This document shows, piece after piece, positions 56,507 to 64,000 of a stretch of DNA of 64,000 nt; position 1 is the first letter of the stretch; every line of letters starts with the position of its first letter. The translations under genes and the position numbers were made by a program. This DNA is from Streptomyces rhizoryzae (GTDB taxonomy: Bacteria; Actinomycetota; Actinomycetes; Streptomycetales; Streptomycetaceae): assembly GCF_023155275.1 (NCBI RefSeq), contig NZ_JALMUV010000031.1, forward strand, positions 36,655-100,654, written 5' to 3'. Under the pieces are notes generated by a model. It saw nothing but the letters and a program-made list of their open reading frames with translations. It ran no database searches and was not told where the DNA came from.

Positions 56507-57355
56507 ATGCTGCGCATCGCTGTCCCCAACAAGGGTTCACTGTCCGAGCCTGCGTCGGCGATGCTCCATGAGGCCGGGTACCGCCAGCGCAAGGACCGCC
56601 GGGAACTGGTCCTGGTCGACGCCGAGAACGAGGTCGAGTTCTTCTTCCTGCGCCCCCGCGACATCGCGGTCTACGTCGGCTCCGGCAAGCTCGACATCGG
56701 CATCACCGGCCGCGACCTGCTGCTGGACTCCGGCTCGCCGGCCGAGGAGATCCTCCAGCTCGGCTTCGCCGGCTCCACGTTCCGCTACGCCACCCGCCCC
56801 GGCACGGCCAAGGACGTCAGCGAGTTCGGCGGGATGACCATCGCCACCTCCTTCTCCGGCCTGGTCACCAAGCACCTCGCAGACAACGGCGTGGACGCCT
56901 CCGTCGTCCACCTCGACGGCGCGGTGGAGACCGCCATCCAGCTCGGCGTCGCCGAGATCATCGCCGATGTCGTGGAGACCGGCACCACGCTGCGCAACGC
57001 CGGCCTGGAGATCATCGGCGAGCCGATCCTGAAGTCCGAGGCCGTGGTCATCCGCGGCACCGGCGCCCCCGACGACGACCCGAAGGTCCGCCAGTTCCTG
57101 CGCCGCATGCAGGGCGTCCTGGTGGCCCGCCGGTACGTGATGATGGATTACGACATCCGGGTCGAACAGGTCGAGAAGGCCGTGGCGCTCACCCCGGGCC
57201 TGGAGTCCCCGACCGTCTCCCCGCTCCACCACGAGGGCTGGGTCGCGGTCCGCTCCATGGTCCCCTCCAAGGACGCCCAGCGCATCATGGACGAGCTCTA
57301 CGACCTCGGCGCCCGCGCCATCCTGACCACCGGCATCCACGCCTGCCGGCTCTGA
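56507..57355 (+). CDS. hisG: ATP phosphoribosyltransferase, long form
   Basis: HisG starts histidine synthesis from ATP and PRPP and is feedback-inhibited by histidine. The 282-residue product is the long form with a C-terminal regulatory domain (VARRYVMMDYDIRVEQVEKA; LHHEGWVAVRSMV). The catalytic part begins MLRIAVPNKGSLSEPASAML, and DVVETGTTLRNAGL is the PRPP-binding motif. The ATG at 56507 has an AAAGGAAAT site. Confidence 0.97.
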   Translation: MLRIAVPNKGSLSEPASAMLHEAGYRQRKDRRELVLVDAENEVEFFFLRPRDIAVYVGSGKLDIGITGRDLLLDSGSPAEEILQLGFAGSTFRYATRPGTAKDVSEFGGMTIATSFSGLVTKHLADNGVDASVVHLDGAVETAIQLGVAEIIADVVETGTTLRNAGLEIIGEPILKSEAVVIRGTGAPDDDPKVRQFLRRMQGVLVARRYVMMDYDIRVEQVEKAVALTPGLESPTVSPLHHEGWVAVRSMVPSKDAQRIMDELYDLGARAILTTGIHACRL

Positions 57356-57396
57356 CGCCCCGTCCGCCCGCCACCCCACCCACGGAAGAACGCCAC

Positions 57397-57867
57397 GTGT
57401 CCGCGCCCGCGTCCCCCGAGTCCCCGCTGCCCGGCCTGCCGGTGACCTTCCGGCCGACCCGTACCCGGGCCGTCCTGTGCACCGTCGGCATCGCCCAGCT
57501 CGCCGCCCTCACCGCGATCGCGGTGCTGCTGCCGGAGCTGAGCGGCGGCGAGCGGATCAGCTTCGTGGCCACCGGGGTGCTGGTGGGCGCCGTCCTCCTG
57601 CTGCTCAGCCGCCCCAAGGTGGTCGCGCGGCAGGAGGGCGTCACGGTCGTCAACCTCACCACCCGGCGCGAGCTGGCCTGGGCCCAGGTCCTGCGCGTCA
57701 ACCTCCGGGCCGGCGACCCGTGGGTCCATCTGGACCTGGCCGACGGCACCAGCCTGCCGGCGATGGGCATCCAGCCCGGCATCGCCCGCGACCAGGCCAT
57801 CCGCGACGCCCGCGCGCTGCGCGACCTCGTCGAGATCCACGGTGCCGTCGACCACACGGCCCGCTGA
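57397..57867 (+). CDS. PH-domain membrane protein
   Basis: The 156-residue protein has two transmembrane helices (about residues 28-47 and 54-74). A bacterial PH-like domain follows (RPKVVARQEGVTVVNLTTRRELAWAQVL read as two parts, PKVVARQEGVTVVNL and RRELAWAQVLRVNL; then PWVHLDLADGTSLPAMGIQ). This is the DUF2581/PH family often found next to hisG in actinobacteria. The GTG is at 57397. Function is unknown. Confidence 0.88.
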   Translation: MSAPASPESPLPGLPVTFRPTRTRAVLCTVGIAQLAALTAIAVLLPELSGGERISFVATGVLVGAVLLLLSRPKVVARQEGVTVVNLTTRRELAWAQVLRVNLRAGDPWVHLDLADGTSLPAMGIQPGIARDQAIRDARALRDLVEIHGAVDHTAR

Positions 57868-58039
57868 CCCTGCCCCAACGCGGGTCCCGCTGTTTACTCT
57901 GTTCTCCGGGACGCACCCGCGCCCCGCCCCCCAAGGGGACCCAACGACCCGAGGAGTGACTCCCTCCGGCAATGGACGGATCGTCCTGTAGTACCTGCGC
58001 CGCCCCTCCCCGACCCCCGCACACCACGGAGGCGGCGGC

Positions 58040-59410
58040 ATGACCGGCCCCCTGCTGCTCCTCCTTGCGGCACTCGCGCTCATCCTGGCCAACGGCTTCT
58101 TCGTGGCCGCCGAGTTCGGCCTCGTCACCGTCGAGAAGGCGGACGCCGAACGGGCCGCTGACGGCGGCGACCGCCGGGCCCGCACCGTCGTGGCCGCCCT
58201 GCGGGAACTCTCCTTCCAGCTCTCCGGCACCCAACTGGGCATCACCATCACCTCCTTGGTGGTCGGTATGCTCGCCGAGCCCGCGCTGGCCGAACTGCTG
58301 TCCGGACCGCTGCGCGCCCTCGGCCTGCCCCAGGGCGCCGTCCCGGGCATCGCGGTGGTCATCGGCATGCTGGTGGCCTCCGCCGTCCAGATGGTCGTCG
58401 GCGAACTGGTGCCCAAGAACTGGGCGGTCTCCAAGCCGCTCCAGGTCGCCCGCTTCGTCGCCGGGCCGCAGGACGCGTTCTCCCGCTTCTTCCGGCCGGT
58501 GATCACCCTGCTGAACACCGTCGCCAACCGCCTGGTCCGCGCCCTGGGCGTGGAGCCGACCGACGAACTGGCCTCCGCCCGCACCCCCGGCGAGCTGGTC
58601 TCCCTGGCCCGGCACTCCGCCCGGGCCGGCGCCATCGAGCAGGACACCGCGGACCTCTTCGTCCGCACCCTCTCGCTCGGCGGCCTCACCGCGGAGAACG
58701 TCATGACGCCCCGCGTCCGGGTCAGCGCCCTCCAGGCGAACGCCACCGCCGAGGACGTCGTCAACCTCACCCGCGCCACCGGCCTGTCCCGCTTCCCCGT
58801 CTACCGCACCCGGCTCGACGAGATCGTCGGCATGGTCCACCTCAAGGACGCGCTGGCCGTACCGGCCGAGGAGCGGCTGCGCACCCCGGCCGCGCGGATC
58901 GCCGTACCGCCGCTGCTGGTGCCCGAGACCCTGCCCGTCCAGCCGCTGCTGGAACGGCTGCGCAGCGAGCAGCCGATCGCCGTGGTCGTCGACGAGTACG
59001 GCGGCACCGCCGGAGTGGTGACCCTGGAGGACATCATCGAGGAACTCGTCGGCGAGGTCCGCGACGAGCACGACCGCGCGGCCCTGCCCGAGCTGGGCCA
59101 GGCCCCGCCCGAGGACGGCCGCCCCGCCTGGGACGCGGACGGCGGCTGCCGGGTGGACACCCTGCGCCGGATCGGCCTGGACGCCCCCGAGGGCCCGTAC
59201 GAGACCGTCGCGGGACTGGTCGCCCACATACTCGGCCGGATCCCGGCCCCCGGCGACACCGCGGAACTGGACGGCTGGCGGCTGCGGGTGCGGCTGGTCG
59301 CCCACCACCGCGCCGAGCGGATACGGCTGGTCCGGCTGGCCCCCGCCGCGGCCACCGTCCCCGAAGCGGCCCGCGAGCGGGTCGCCGCCGGTGCGGAGGT
59401 GGCCCGGTGA
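58040..59410 (+). CDS. CNNM/CorC-type CBS-domain membrane protein, first copy
   Basis: The 456-residue protein has an N-terminal DUF21/CNNM membrane domain (about 1-195, LANGFFVAAEFGLVTV; ELVPKNWAV). A CBS pair follows (about 215-330, VMTPRVRVSAL, VVVDEYGGTAGVVTLEDIIEELVGE), then a C-terminal CorC/HlyC domain (about 350-430). These were called hemolysins but are now linked to magnesium or other cation export (known for the family). The ATG is at 58040; its stop overlaps the next gene. Confidence 0.93.
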   Translation: MTGPLLLLLAALALILANGFFVAAEFGLVTVEKADAERAADGGDRRARTVVAALRELSFQLSGTQLGITITSLVVGMLAEPALAELLSGPLRALGLPQGAVPGIAVVIGMLVASAVQMVVGELVPKNWAVSKPLQVARFVAGPQDAFSRFFRPVITLLNTVANRLVRALGVEPTDELASARTPGELVSLARHSARAGAIEQDTADLFVRTLSLGGLTAENVMTPRVRVSALQANATAEDVVNLTRATGLSRFPVYRTRLDEIVGMVHLKDALAVPAEERLRTPAARIAVPPLLVPETLPVQPLLERLRSEQPIAVVVDEYGGTAGVVTLEDIIEELVGEVRDEHDRAALPELGQAPPEDGRPAWDADGGCRVDTLRRIGLDAPEGPYETVAGLVAHILGRIPAPGDTAELDGWRLRVRLVAHHRAERIRLVRLAPAAATVPEAARERVAAGAEVAR

Positions 59411-60558
59411 CCGTGGCTCAACTGCTCTTCGCGGTCCTGCTCGTCCTCGTCAACGGCTTCTTCGTCGGCGCCGAGTTCGCCCTGGTCTCGGTCCGCCGCA
59501 GCCAGATCGAACCGCTCGCCGTGCTGGGCTCCAAACGGGCCCGCCGGGTCCTGCACGGTCTGGAGAACCTCCCGCAGATGATGGCCGCCGCCCAGTTCGG
59601 CATCACCGTCTGCTCCCTGACGCTCGGCGCGGTCGCCGAGCCGACCGTCGCCGCCCTGCTGGAACCGCTCTTCGCGGCGGTCCACCTGCCCGCGGCCCTG
59701 ATCCACCCGCTCGGCTACGCCATCGCCCTGGCCCTGGTGGTCTTCCTCCACCTGGTCATCGGCGAGATGGTCCCCAAGAACCTCGCGATGGCCGCGCCCG
59801 AGAAGACCGCCCTGTGGTTCAGCCCCGGCCTGGTCGCCTTCGCCCGGCTGTGCCGCCCGGTCACCGCGCTGCTCGGCGCACTGGCCCGCGGCGTGCTGCG
59901 GCTCTTCCGGGTCGAGCCCAAGGACGAGGTCGAGGCGGCCTTCACCAGCGAGCAGCTCACCCACCTCGTCGAGGACTCCGGCCAGGCGGGCCTGCTCGCC
60001 CCGGCCGAGCAGGAGCGGCTCTCCGACGCCCTGGAGCTGGGCAGCCGCCCGGTCACCGACGTCCTCCTGGACCGCGCCGGACTGATCACCGTCGACCCGA
60101 CGGTGACCCCCCGCCAGGTCGAGGAGCTGACCGTGCGGACCGGCTACTCCCGCTTCCCGGTCTGCGCGCCGGGCGGCGCCTACATGGGCTATCTGCACGT
60201 CAAGGACGTCCTGGACCTGGAGGAACGGGACCGGGCGGTACCGCAGCGGATCTGGCACCCGATGACCACGCTGCGCGCCGAACTCCCGCTGGACGACGCG
60301 CTGACCGCGATGCGCCGGGCCGCCTCCCATCTGGCCGCGGTCGCCGACGCCACCGGCCGGGTGCTCGGCCTGGTCGCGCTGGAGGACGTGCTGGAGATGC
60401 TGGTCGGCGAGGTCCGCGACCCCGCGCACCGCACGGAGCCGACGGCCGGCCCGGCACCCCGGGAGACCGGCGCCCCGGCCCCCGCGCCGGCGGCCGCCGC
60501 ACCGCATCCGCACAAGCCGCTGACCGCCGAGGACCCGGACCCGGCCCTGGCGGGCTGA
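59407..60558 (+). CDS. CNNM/CorC-type CBS-domain membrane protein, second copy
   Basis: The 383-residue paralogue begins VNGFFVGAEFALVSVRRSQIE, with IGEMVPKNLAM at the end of the CNNM domain. A CBS pair follows (LDRAGLITVDPTVTPRQVEEL; GLVALEDVLEMLVGEV). Unlike the first copy it ends soon after the CBS pair with a Pro/Ala-rich tail and lacks the CorC/HlyC domain. The GTG overlaps the first copy's stop (GTGA), suggesting a heteromeric transporter (inference). Confidence 0.93.
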   Translation: MTVAQLLFAVLLVLVNGFFVGAEFALVSVRRSQIEPLAVLGSKRARRVLHGLENLPQMMAAAQFGITVCSLTLGAVAEPTVAALLEPLFAAVHLPAALIHPLGYAIALALVVFLHLVIGEMVPKNLAMAAPEKTALWFSPGLVAFARLCRPVTALLGALARGVLRLFRVEPKDEVEAAFTSEQLTHLVEDSGQAGLLAPAEQERLSDALELGSRPVTDVLLDRAGLITVDPTVTPRQVEELTVRTGYSRFPVCAPGGAYMGYLHVKDVLDLEERDRAVPQRIWHPMTTLRAELPLDDALTAMRRAASHLAAVADATGRVLGLVALEDVLEMLVGEVRDPAHRTEPTAGPAPRETGAPAPAPAAAAPHPHKPLTAEDPDPALAG

Positions 60559-60584
60559 CCGGCTCACCGGAACGAACGGCCCAC

Positions 60585-60615
60585 GGGGGCGCGCCGCAGC
60601 ATCCGGCGCGCCCCC
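60585..60615. terminator. 12-bp perfect hairpin after the CNNM pair
   Basis: GGGGGCGCGCCG (60585-60596) pairs with 60604-60615 around a 7-nt loop. The right arm plus CGCTCC is repeated 20 bp later (60625-60640), giving a tandem and alternative pairing. The next gene is convergent. Confidence 0.8.
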
Positions 60616-60672
60616 GCTCCTGTTGGCGCGCCCCCGCTCCCCGGTGGCGCGCCGGTGTCCGTGCGGGCCGCC

Positions 60673-62571
60673 CTACAGGTCCAGCCCCTTCGGCGGCGCC
60701 TGCGGATCCGGGCCGCGGCCCGACAGCACCTCGCCGTACGCCTGCATCAGGTCCGGCAGGCGCAGGGTGGCGAGGTCGTCGCGGGACGGGGTGCCCTGCC
60801 AGGTGGACAGCCGCAGGTCGCGGTAGGCGCAGCTCTTCTCGTACAGGGTGCGCAGGAAGCGGCCGTTGCCCAGTTCGTCGATCCAGCCCTGGTCGACGAC
60901 GTGCCCGTTGATGCTGCACAGCTCCTCGCGGGCCTCCTCGTCCCAGCGGTCGCCGTTCTCCGCGGCCAGCACCTCGCCGATCTTGGTCAGCTCCAGCGGC
61001 CGGTAGCTGGGGAAGTCCACCCGGCTGGTGAACCGCGAGGACAGGCCCGGATTGGCGGCCAGCAGCCGGTCCATGCCCTCGGGGTAGCCGGCCAGGATCA
61101 CCACCAGCCGGTCGCGGTTGTCCTCGGCCCGCTTCAGCAGCACCTGAAGCGCCTCGTCGCCGTACGCGTCGCCCTTGCTGTAGCCGGAGTTGGAGAGGCT
61201 GTATGCCTCGTCGACGAAGAGCACCCCGCCCAGCGCCGAGTCGATCAGCTCGTTCGCCTTCACCGCGGTCTGGCCGAGGAACTCGCCGACCAGATCCGCC
61301 CGCTGGGCCTCCACGAGATGGTCGCCGCCCAGCAGCCCCAGCGCGTAGAAGACCCGGCCGAGTATCCGCGCCACCGTCGTCTTGCCCGTGCCGGACGGGC
61401 CGGAGAAGACGAAGTGCCGTTTCGGGGGCGCCACCGGCAGGCCCTGGCCGGCCCGCAGCCGGGCCATCCGCAGCTGCGCCGAAAGCGCCCGTACGTGCCG
61501 TTTGACCGGTTCCATGCCGACCATCCGCTCCAGCTCCGCCAGCGCCTTCTCCAGCAGCACCGGATCGGCCGGACCGGCCGGCAGCAGTTCCCCGTCGCGC
61601 CGGCCCGCCGCCGTCGTCTTCACCCGGGCCGCCGCGCCGCCGTTCCCGCCGAGCCCGCCGGCCGGCCCCGGCTCCGGCACGTCCCCGGCCACCAGCAGCT
61701 CCCGGCCGTCCAGCGGGTCCAGCGGCGCCAGCGGATCGAGGTCGCCGCCGGCCTCCTGGGCCGGCCCCTGGACGGGGACCGCGGCCAGCCCGGCGCCCTC
61801 GTCCAGCCCGTCCGCCTCCGCGATCGCGGCCAGCCGCGCCGCGGTGTCCATGAACGCCGGGTCGACCCGGTGCACCGCGCGGTAGAGGGGGAGCGCGGCG
61901 GCGCTGCGGCCGGTGCCCTCGTAGGCGCGGGCGAGCCAGTACCGCAGCTCCTTGCGCTGCGGCTGCTCGCTGCGGCAGCGCATCAGCGCCGCCGCCAGCA
62001 GCGGCTCGGCCTGCCCGAACATCTCCAGCCGCACCCGCGCCATCCCGCCGAACAGGCCCGCCTCGATGCCCAGCACCGGGTCGCCGAGCAGCGGTTCGGT
62101 GTGCCGGACGAGCTGGTCCCAGTCCTTGACGAGGTAGGCGCGGCAGGCGTGCAGGAAGCGCACCTGGGGGTCGGTCTCCACCGGGGGGCAGCCGGCCAGC
62201 GCCTGGTCCAGCTCGGCGACATGGCGGCCGTCGAGCCAGTGGGAGGCGTGCGCCAGCAGCAGGTCGCGGCCGGTCTCCAGCACGGGCTGGACCCACCAGC
62301 CCAGCCAGTACCAGGAGTTGAGGGCGCGGCGGTGGCGGGTGCGCTGTTCACCGAAGCGGTCGCGGTGCTGGTGCATCCGCAGCAGGGCCATGGCGGTGTC
62401 GGCGCGCAGCGCGTGCAGGCCGAGCCAGGCGTCGGCCATCGTCGGATCGAGCCGGACCGCGGCCCGGAACTCCTCCTCGGCCTGGGGGTAGGCCCCCACG
62501 GTGTAGGCGTCGACCGCGCGCAGCCAGGCGAGTTCGGCCGGGGCGGGTGAACCCTGAGCGCCGACATCCAT
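60673..62571 (-). CDS. AAA+ ATPase with TPR-like N-terminus (EccA/CbxX-like)
   Basis: The 632-residue protein has an N-terminal helical repeat domain (about 10-260). A disordered Gly/Ala linker follows, then a C-terminal CbxX/CfqX-type AAA+ domain from about 340. Walker A is FSGPSGTGKTTVARI near 390, Walker B is VLFVDEAYSL near 450, and SRFTSRVDFPSY holds the arginine finger region. This is the architecture of EccA, the ATPase of type VII (ESX) secretion, and of SpoVK-like proteins. No other ESX genes are in the window. The ATG at 62571 has a GGGGGACGGG site and starts MDVGAQGSP. Confidence 0.88.
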   Translation of the reverse strand: MDVGAQGSPAPAELAWLRAVDAYTVGAYPQAEEEFRAAVRLDPTMADAWLGLHALRADTAMALLRMHQHRDRFGEQRTRHRRALNSWYWLGWWVQPVLETGRDLLLAHASHWLDGRHVAELDQALAGCPPVETDPQVRFLHACRAYLVKDWDQLVRHTEPLLGDPVLGIEAGLFGGMARVRLEMFGQAEPLLAAALMRCRSEQPQRKELRYWLARAYEGTGRSAAALPLYRAVHRVDPAFMDTAARLAAIAEADGLDEGAGLAAVPVQGPAQEAGGDLDPLAPLDPLDGRELLVAGDVPEPGPAGGLGGNGGAAARVKTTAAGRRDGELLPAGPADPVLLEKALAELERMVGMEPVKRHVRALSAQLRMARLRAGQGLPVAPPKRHFVFSGPSGTGKTTVARILGRVFYALGLLGGDHLVEAQRADLVGEFLGQTAVKANELIDSALGGVLFVDEAYSLSNSGYSKGDAYGDEALQVLLKRAEDNRDRLVVILAGYPEGMDRLLAANPGLSSRFTSRVDFPSYRPLELTKIGEVLAAENGDRWDEEAREELCSINGHVVDQGWIDELGNGRFLRTLYEKSCAYRDLRLSTWQGTPSRDDLATLRLPDLMQAYGEVLSGRGPDPQAPPKGLDL

Positions 62572-63068
62572 CCCGTCCCCCCACAAAACGTCCCCCCGTG
62601 GTGTACCACCGGACGTGTGCCGGCCGGGGAGCCACGGGCCGCTTCCGGCCCGTACCGAACCGGCGTGCGGCGGGCGGGAGTTGCCCTGCCGCGCACCCCG
62701 GACCGCCCCGCGGTGACACAGACTCGCATCGTACCTGCGCTGTCGGCGCGGACCGTAGAGGGCCGCACGAGGTGGCGGCGGGGGCGCGCGGGAGGGCGCA
62801 CCGGCGCGAAGAGGGCGGTGACCCTGGGTGAGGGGGATGGGCCGTGAACGAGCGGCGCCGGAGGTGGTTTTACGCAGAACGAAGCCCCCGATCACGGGGG
62901 AACAACCGGGGGCTTCGCGTCTGCGCGCGGTCCGTTGAACCGCACATTGAGAACGTAAGTCCTGTACGCCCCCCAGGTCAAGCCGAGTTGGGGCACTCGG
63001 CGGGTCCCGGACGACAACTGTCGGCGTGTCAGCCATAACCGACTACGCAGGGTGAAAACCGGGCCCGC
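62572..63068. other. 497-bp gap with terminator and possible small RNA
   Basis: No protein gene is supported here. It holds the compound hairpin at 62880-62917 and a comparatively AT-rich stretch (62930-62970). A short stem GCGGT/ACCGC lies at about 62927-62943. The region could encode a small RNA or simply the 3' region of the minus-strand kinase gene and the promoter of the AAA+ gene. Confidence 0.45.
62880..62917 (-). terminator. Compound hairpin between the kinase and AAA+ genes
   Basis: CGAAGCCCCCG (62880-62890) pairs with 62907-62917, while CCCCCG (62885-62890) can alternatively pair with CGGGGG (62895-62900). On the minus strand GTTCTGCGTAAAA follows. It lies about 150 bp after the kinase stop on that strand. 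The two exclusive pairings are unusual for a plain terminator. Confidence 0.65.
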
Positions 63069-63665
63069 TCATGCCGTATGGCCCGGTCCCTCCCGCACCT
63101 CGTACCCCATCTGCCCCTGGAACACCAGGAGATCGGCGTACGGACGGGACGGATCCGCCGCGAAGTGCGCGCGCTCCGCCGGGATCCAGCCACCCCAGAA
63201 CGCCGAGAGCCCAGGCCCGTCCCGGAGTTGGCCCCGTTCCCATGAATGCTCGCGCGCCAGTTCCATCCACAGCAGGCACGCGAGCGCCGGCCGCAGCGCC
63301 CGCCGTCCGGTGCCGACGCCCTCCACCAGCACCACCGGCGCCGGCGCCAGCTCCCGCTCGGCGGTGAACGCGCCGCGCCCCCAGTCGTAGATCCCGTGGC
63401 GCGCGGTCTCCCCCCGGGACAGCGGCGCCAGCACCTGCTCCCGGAACCGCTCGCTCCAGCCGAACAGCTCCTCGTGGGTCGCCAGGTCGTCGGTGTGCAC
63501 CACCGGCGCCCCGCCGAGCGCCTCGGCCAGCCGCCCGGCGAAGGTGCTCTTCCCGGACCCCGCGTGCCCGTCCACCGCGACCAGCCGCACCGGCCCGCAG
63601 GACGGCGCGAGCGCACCCAGCCGCGCGGCGAGCGCGCGCAGAACGGGATCCGGGGCAGGGGTCAT
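63069..63665 (-). CDS. Uridine kinase-like P-loop kinase
   Basis: The 198-residue protein has the P-loop VAVDGHAGSGKSTFAGRL (Walker A at 33-40), a TDD motif at about 58-60 (VHTDDLATHEELFGW) typical of uridine/nucleoside kinases, and YDWGRGAF and VVLVEGVGTG as later conserved blocks. The phosphate acceptor is not certain; a uridine kinase-like or other small-molecule kinase is likely. The ATG is at 63665. Confidence 0.86.
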   Translation of the reverse strand: MTPAPDPVLRALAARLGALAPSCGPVRLVAVDGHAGSGKSTFAGRLAEALGGAPVVHTDDLATHEELFGWSERFREQVLAPLSRGETARHGIYDWGRGAFTAERELAPAPVVLVEGVGTGRRALRPALACLLWMELAREHSWERGQLRDGPGLSAFWGGWIPAERAHFAADPSRPYADLLVFQGQMGYEVREGPGHTA

Positions 63666-64000
63666 CCCACCAGCCTACGCGCCACTGGTCCACACCAATA
63701 TTCCCCCGCGCGACGCGCCCCCCACCGCTTCCGAAGCCCGCCCCCACCGGACATAGTTGAGCCACCCGTGTCCACACCGAACCGGCTCACCACCGCCCTG
63801 CTGCCCGCCCCCGTCCCCCCTGCCGGCCCCTCCCGTGCTCGCGCTCTGCACCGGCCCGACCACTCCGGCGCCCCGATCCGGCCCCCCGTCGACGCACCTC
63901 CGCACCACCACCCCTCCGCCCCCCGCCCCCTCACGTAACGGCACCACCTCCAACCCCTCCCCGCCCGCACGCACTCCCGCACCCTCTTCCGCACCCACCA
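63666..64000. other. Low-complexity C-rich end of the window
   Basis: This 335-bp stretch is very Pro/His/Arg-biased in every frame. A possible small plus-strand frame from GTG 63769 to the stop at 63938 (56 codons, start MSTPNRLTTALLPAP) has no ribosome site and no recognised features, so I do not call it a gene. Confidence 0.5.

Noticed and set aside
63769..63938. 56-codon plus-strand frame beginning MSTPNRLTTALL
   Set aside because: No ribosome site, Pro-rich composition and no recognisable features; too weak to call.

Overview
The window is a chromosomal segment of a very high-GC actinomycete, almost certainly a Streptomyces. Many genes start with GTG, genes in operons often overlap by 4 bp (ATGA/GTGA), and a bldD gene carries an intact c-di-GMP motif. 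The order efp-nusB-bldD-pyrR...pyrF-sIHF-gmk-rpoZ-coaBC-metK-priA-fmt-rsmB-rpe, followed later by guaB1, the rib operon and hisE-hisG, is the conserved core arrangement I know from S. coelicolor (from memory, not searched).

Layout. 1-1.3 kb: end of an M24 aminopeptidase, efp, nusB. 1.5-2.1 kb: bldD on the minus strand with a consensus BldD box. 2.2-12.3 kb: complete UMP biosynthesis operon (pyrR, pyrB, pyrC, a small membrane protein, carA, carB, pyrD, pyrF) with a PyrR-type binding loop in the leader. 12.5-16.7 kb: sIHF, guanylate kinase, RNA polymerase omega, CoaBC, MetK. 16.7-22.0 kb: a four-gene minus-strand accessory cassette (XRE/TPR regulator, TIR protein, STAND-like protein, SPFH-like membrane protein). 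22.2-28.4 kb: priA, a low-complexity gap, a small HTH gene, fmt, rsmB. 28.5-35.4 kb: monomeric isocitrate dehydrogenase behind a tandem operator-like repeat, rpe, a SorC-type regulator, a lipoprotein RNase with its barstar, and guaB1. 35.8-41.1 kb: a lysine-catabolism-like cluster (cationic amino-acid permease, Lrp/AsnC regulator, DavA-like amidase, DavB-like monooxygenase) interrupted by two gene remnants. 41-51.4 kb: mixed genes (LLM oxidoreductase, cold-shock protein and DEAD-box helicase, DUF5995, secreted phospholipase A2, uracil permease, thioesterase, MFS/ROK divergent pair, SDR). 51.5-57.4 kb: FMN riboswitch and ribD-ribE-ribM-ribBA-ribH, then hisE-hisG. 57.4-64 kb: PH-domain protein, two CNNM/CBS membrane proteins, an EccA-like AAA+ protein and a P-loop kinase.

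The best candidate for an undescribed system is the cassette at 16.7-22.0 kb, which sits between metK and priA. The C-terminal tail of the TIR protein and the N-terminus of the translationally coupled STAND-like protein share a short Gly/Asn/Gln-rich motif (TGPV..GG.Q.N..VF). The TIR tail also carries a GDVHGTAVQAG segment. This resembles amyloid-type signalling between an NLR-like receptor and its effector. A membrane protein downstream and a sensor-like regulator upstream would complete a putative defence or regulated cell-death module.

All functional calls come from reading motifs by eye. No database search or folding program was run.
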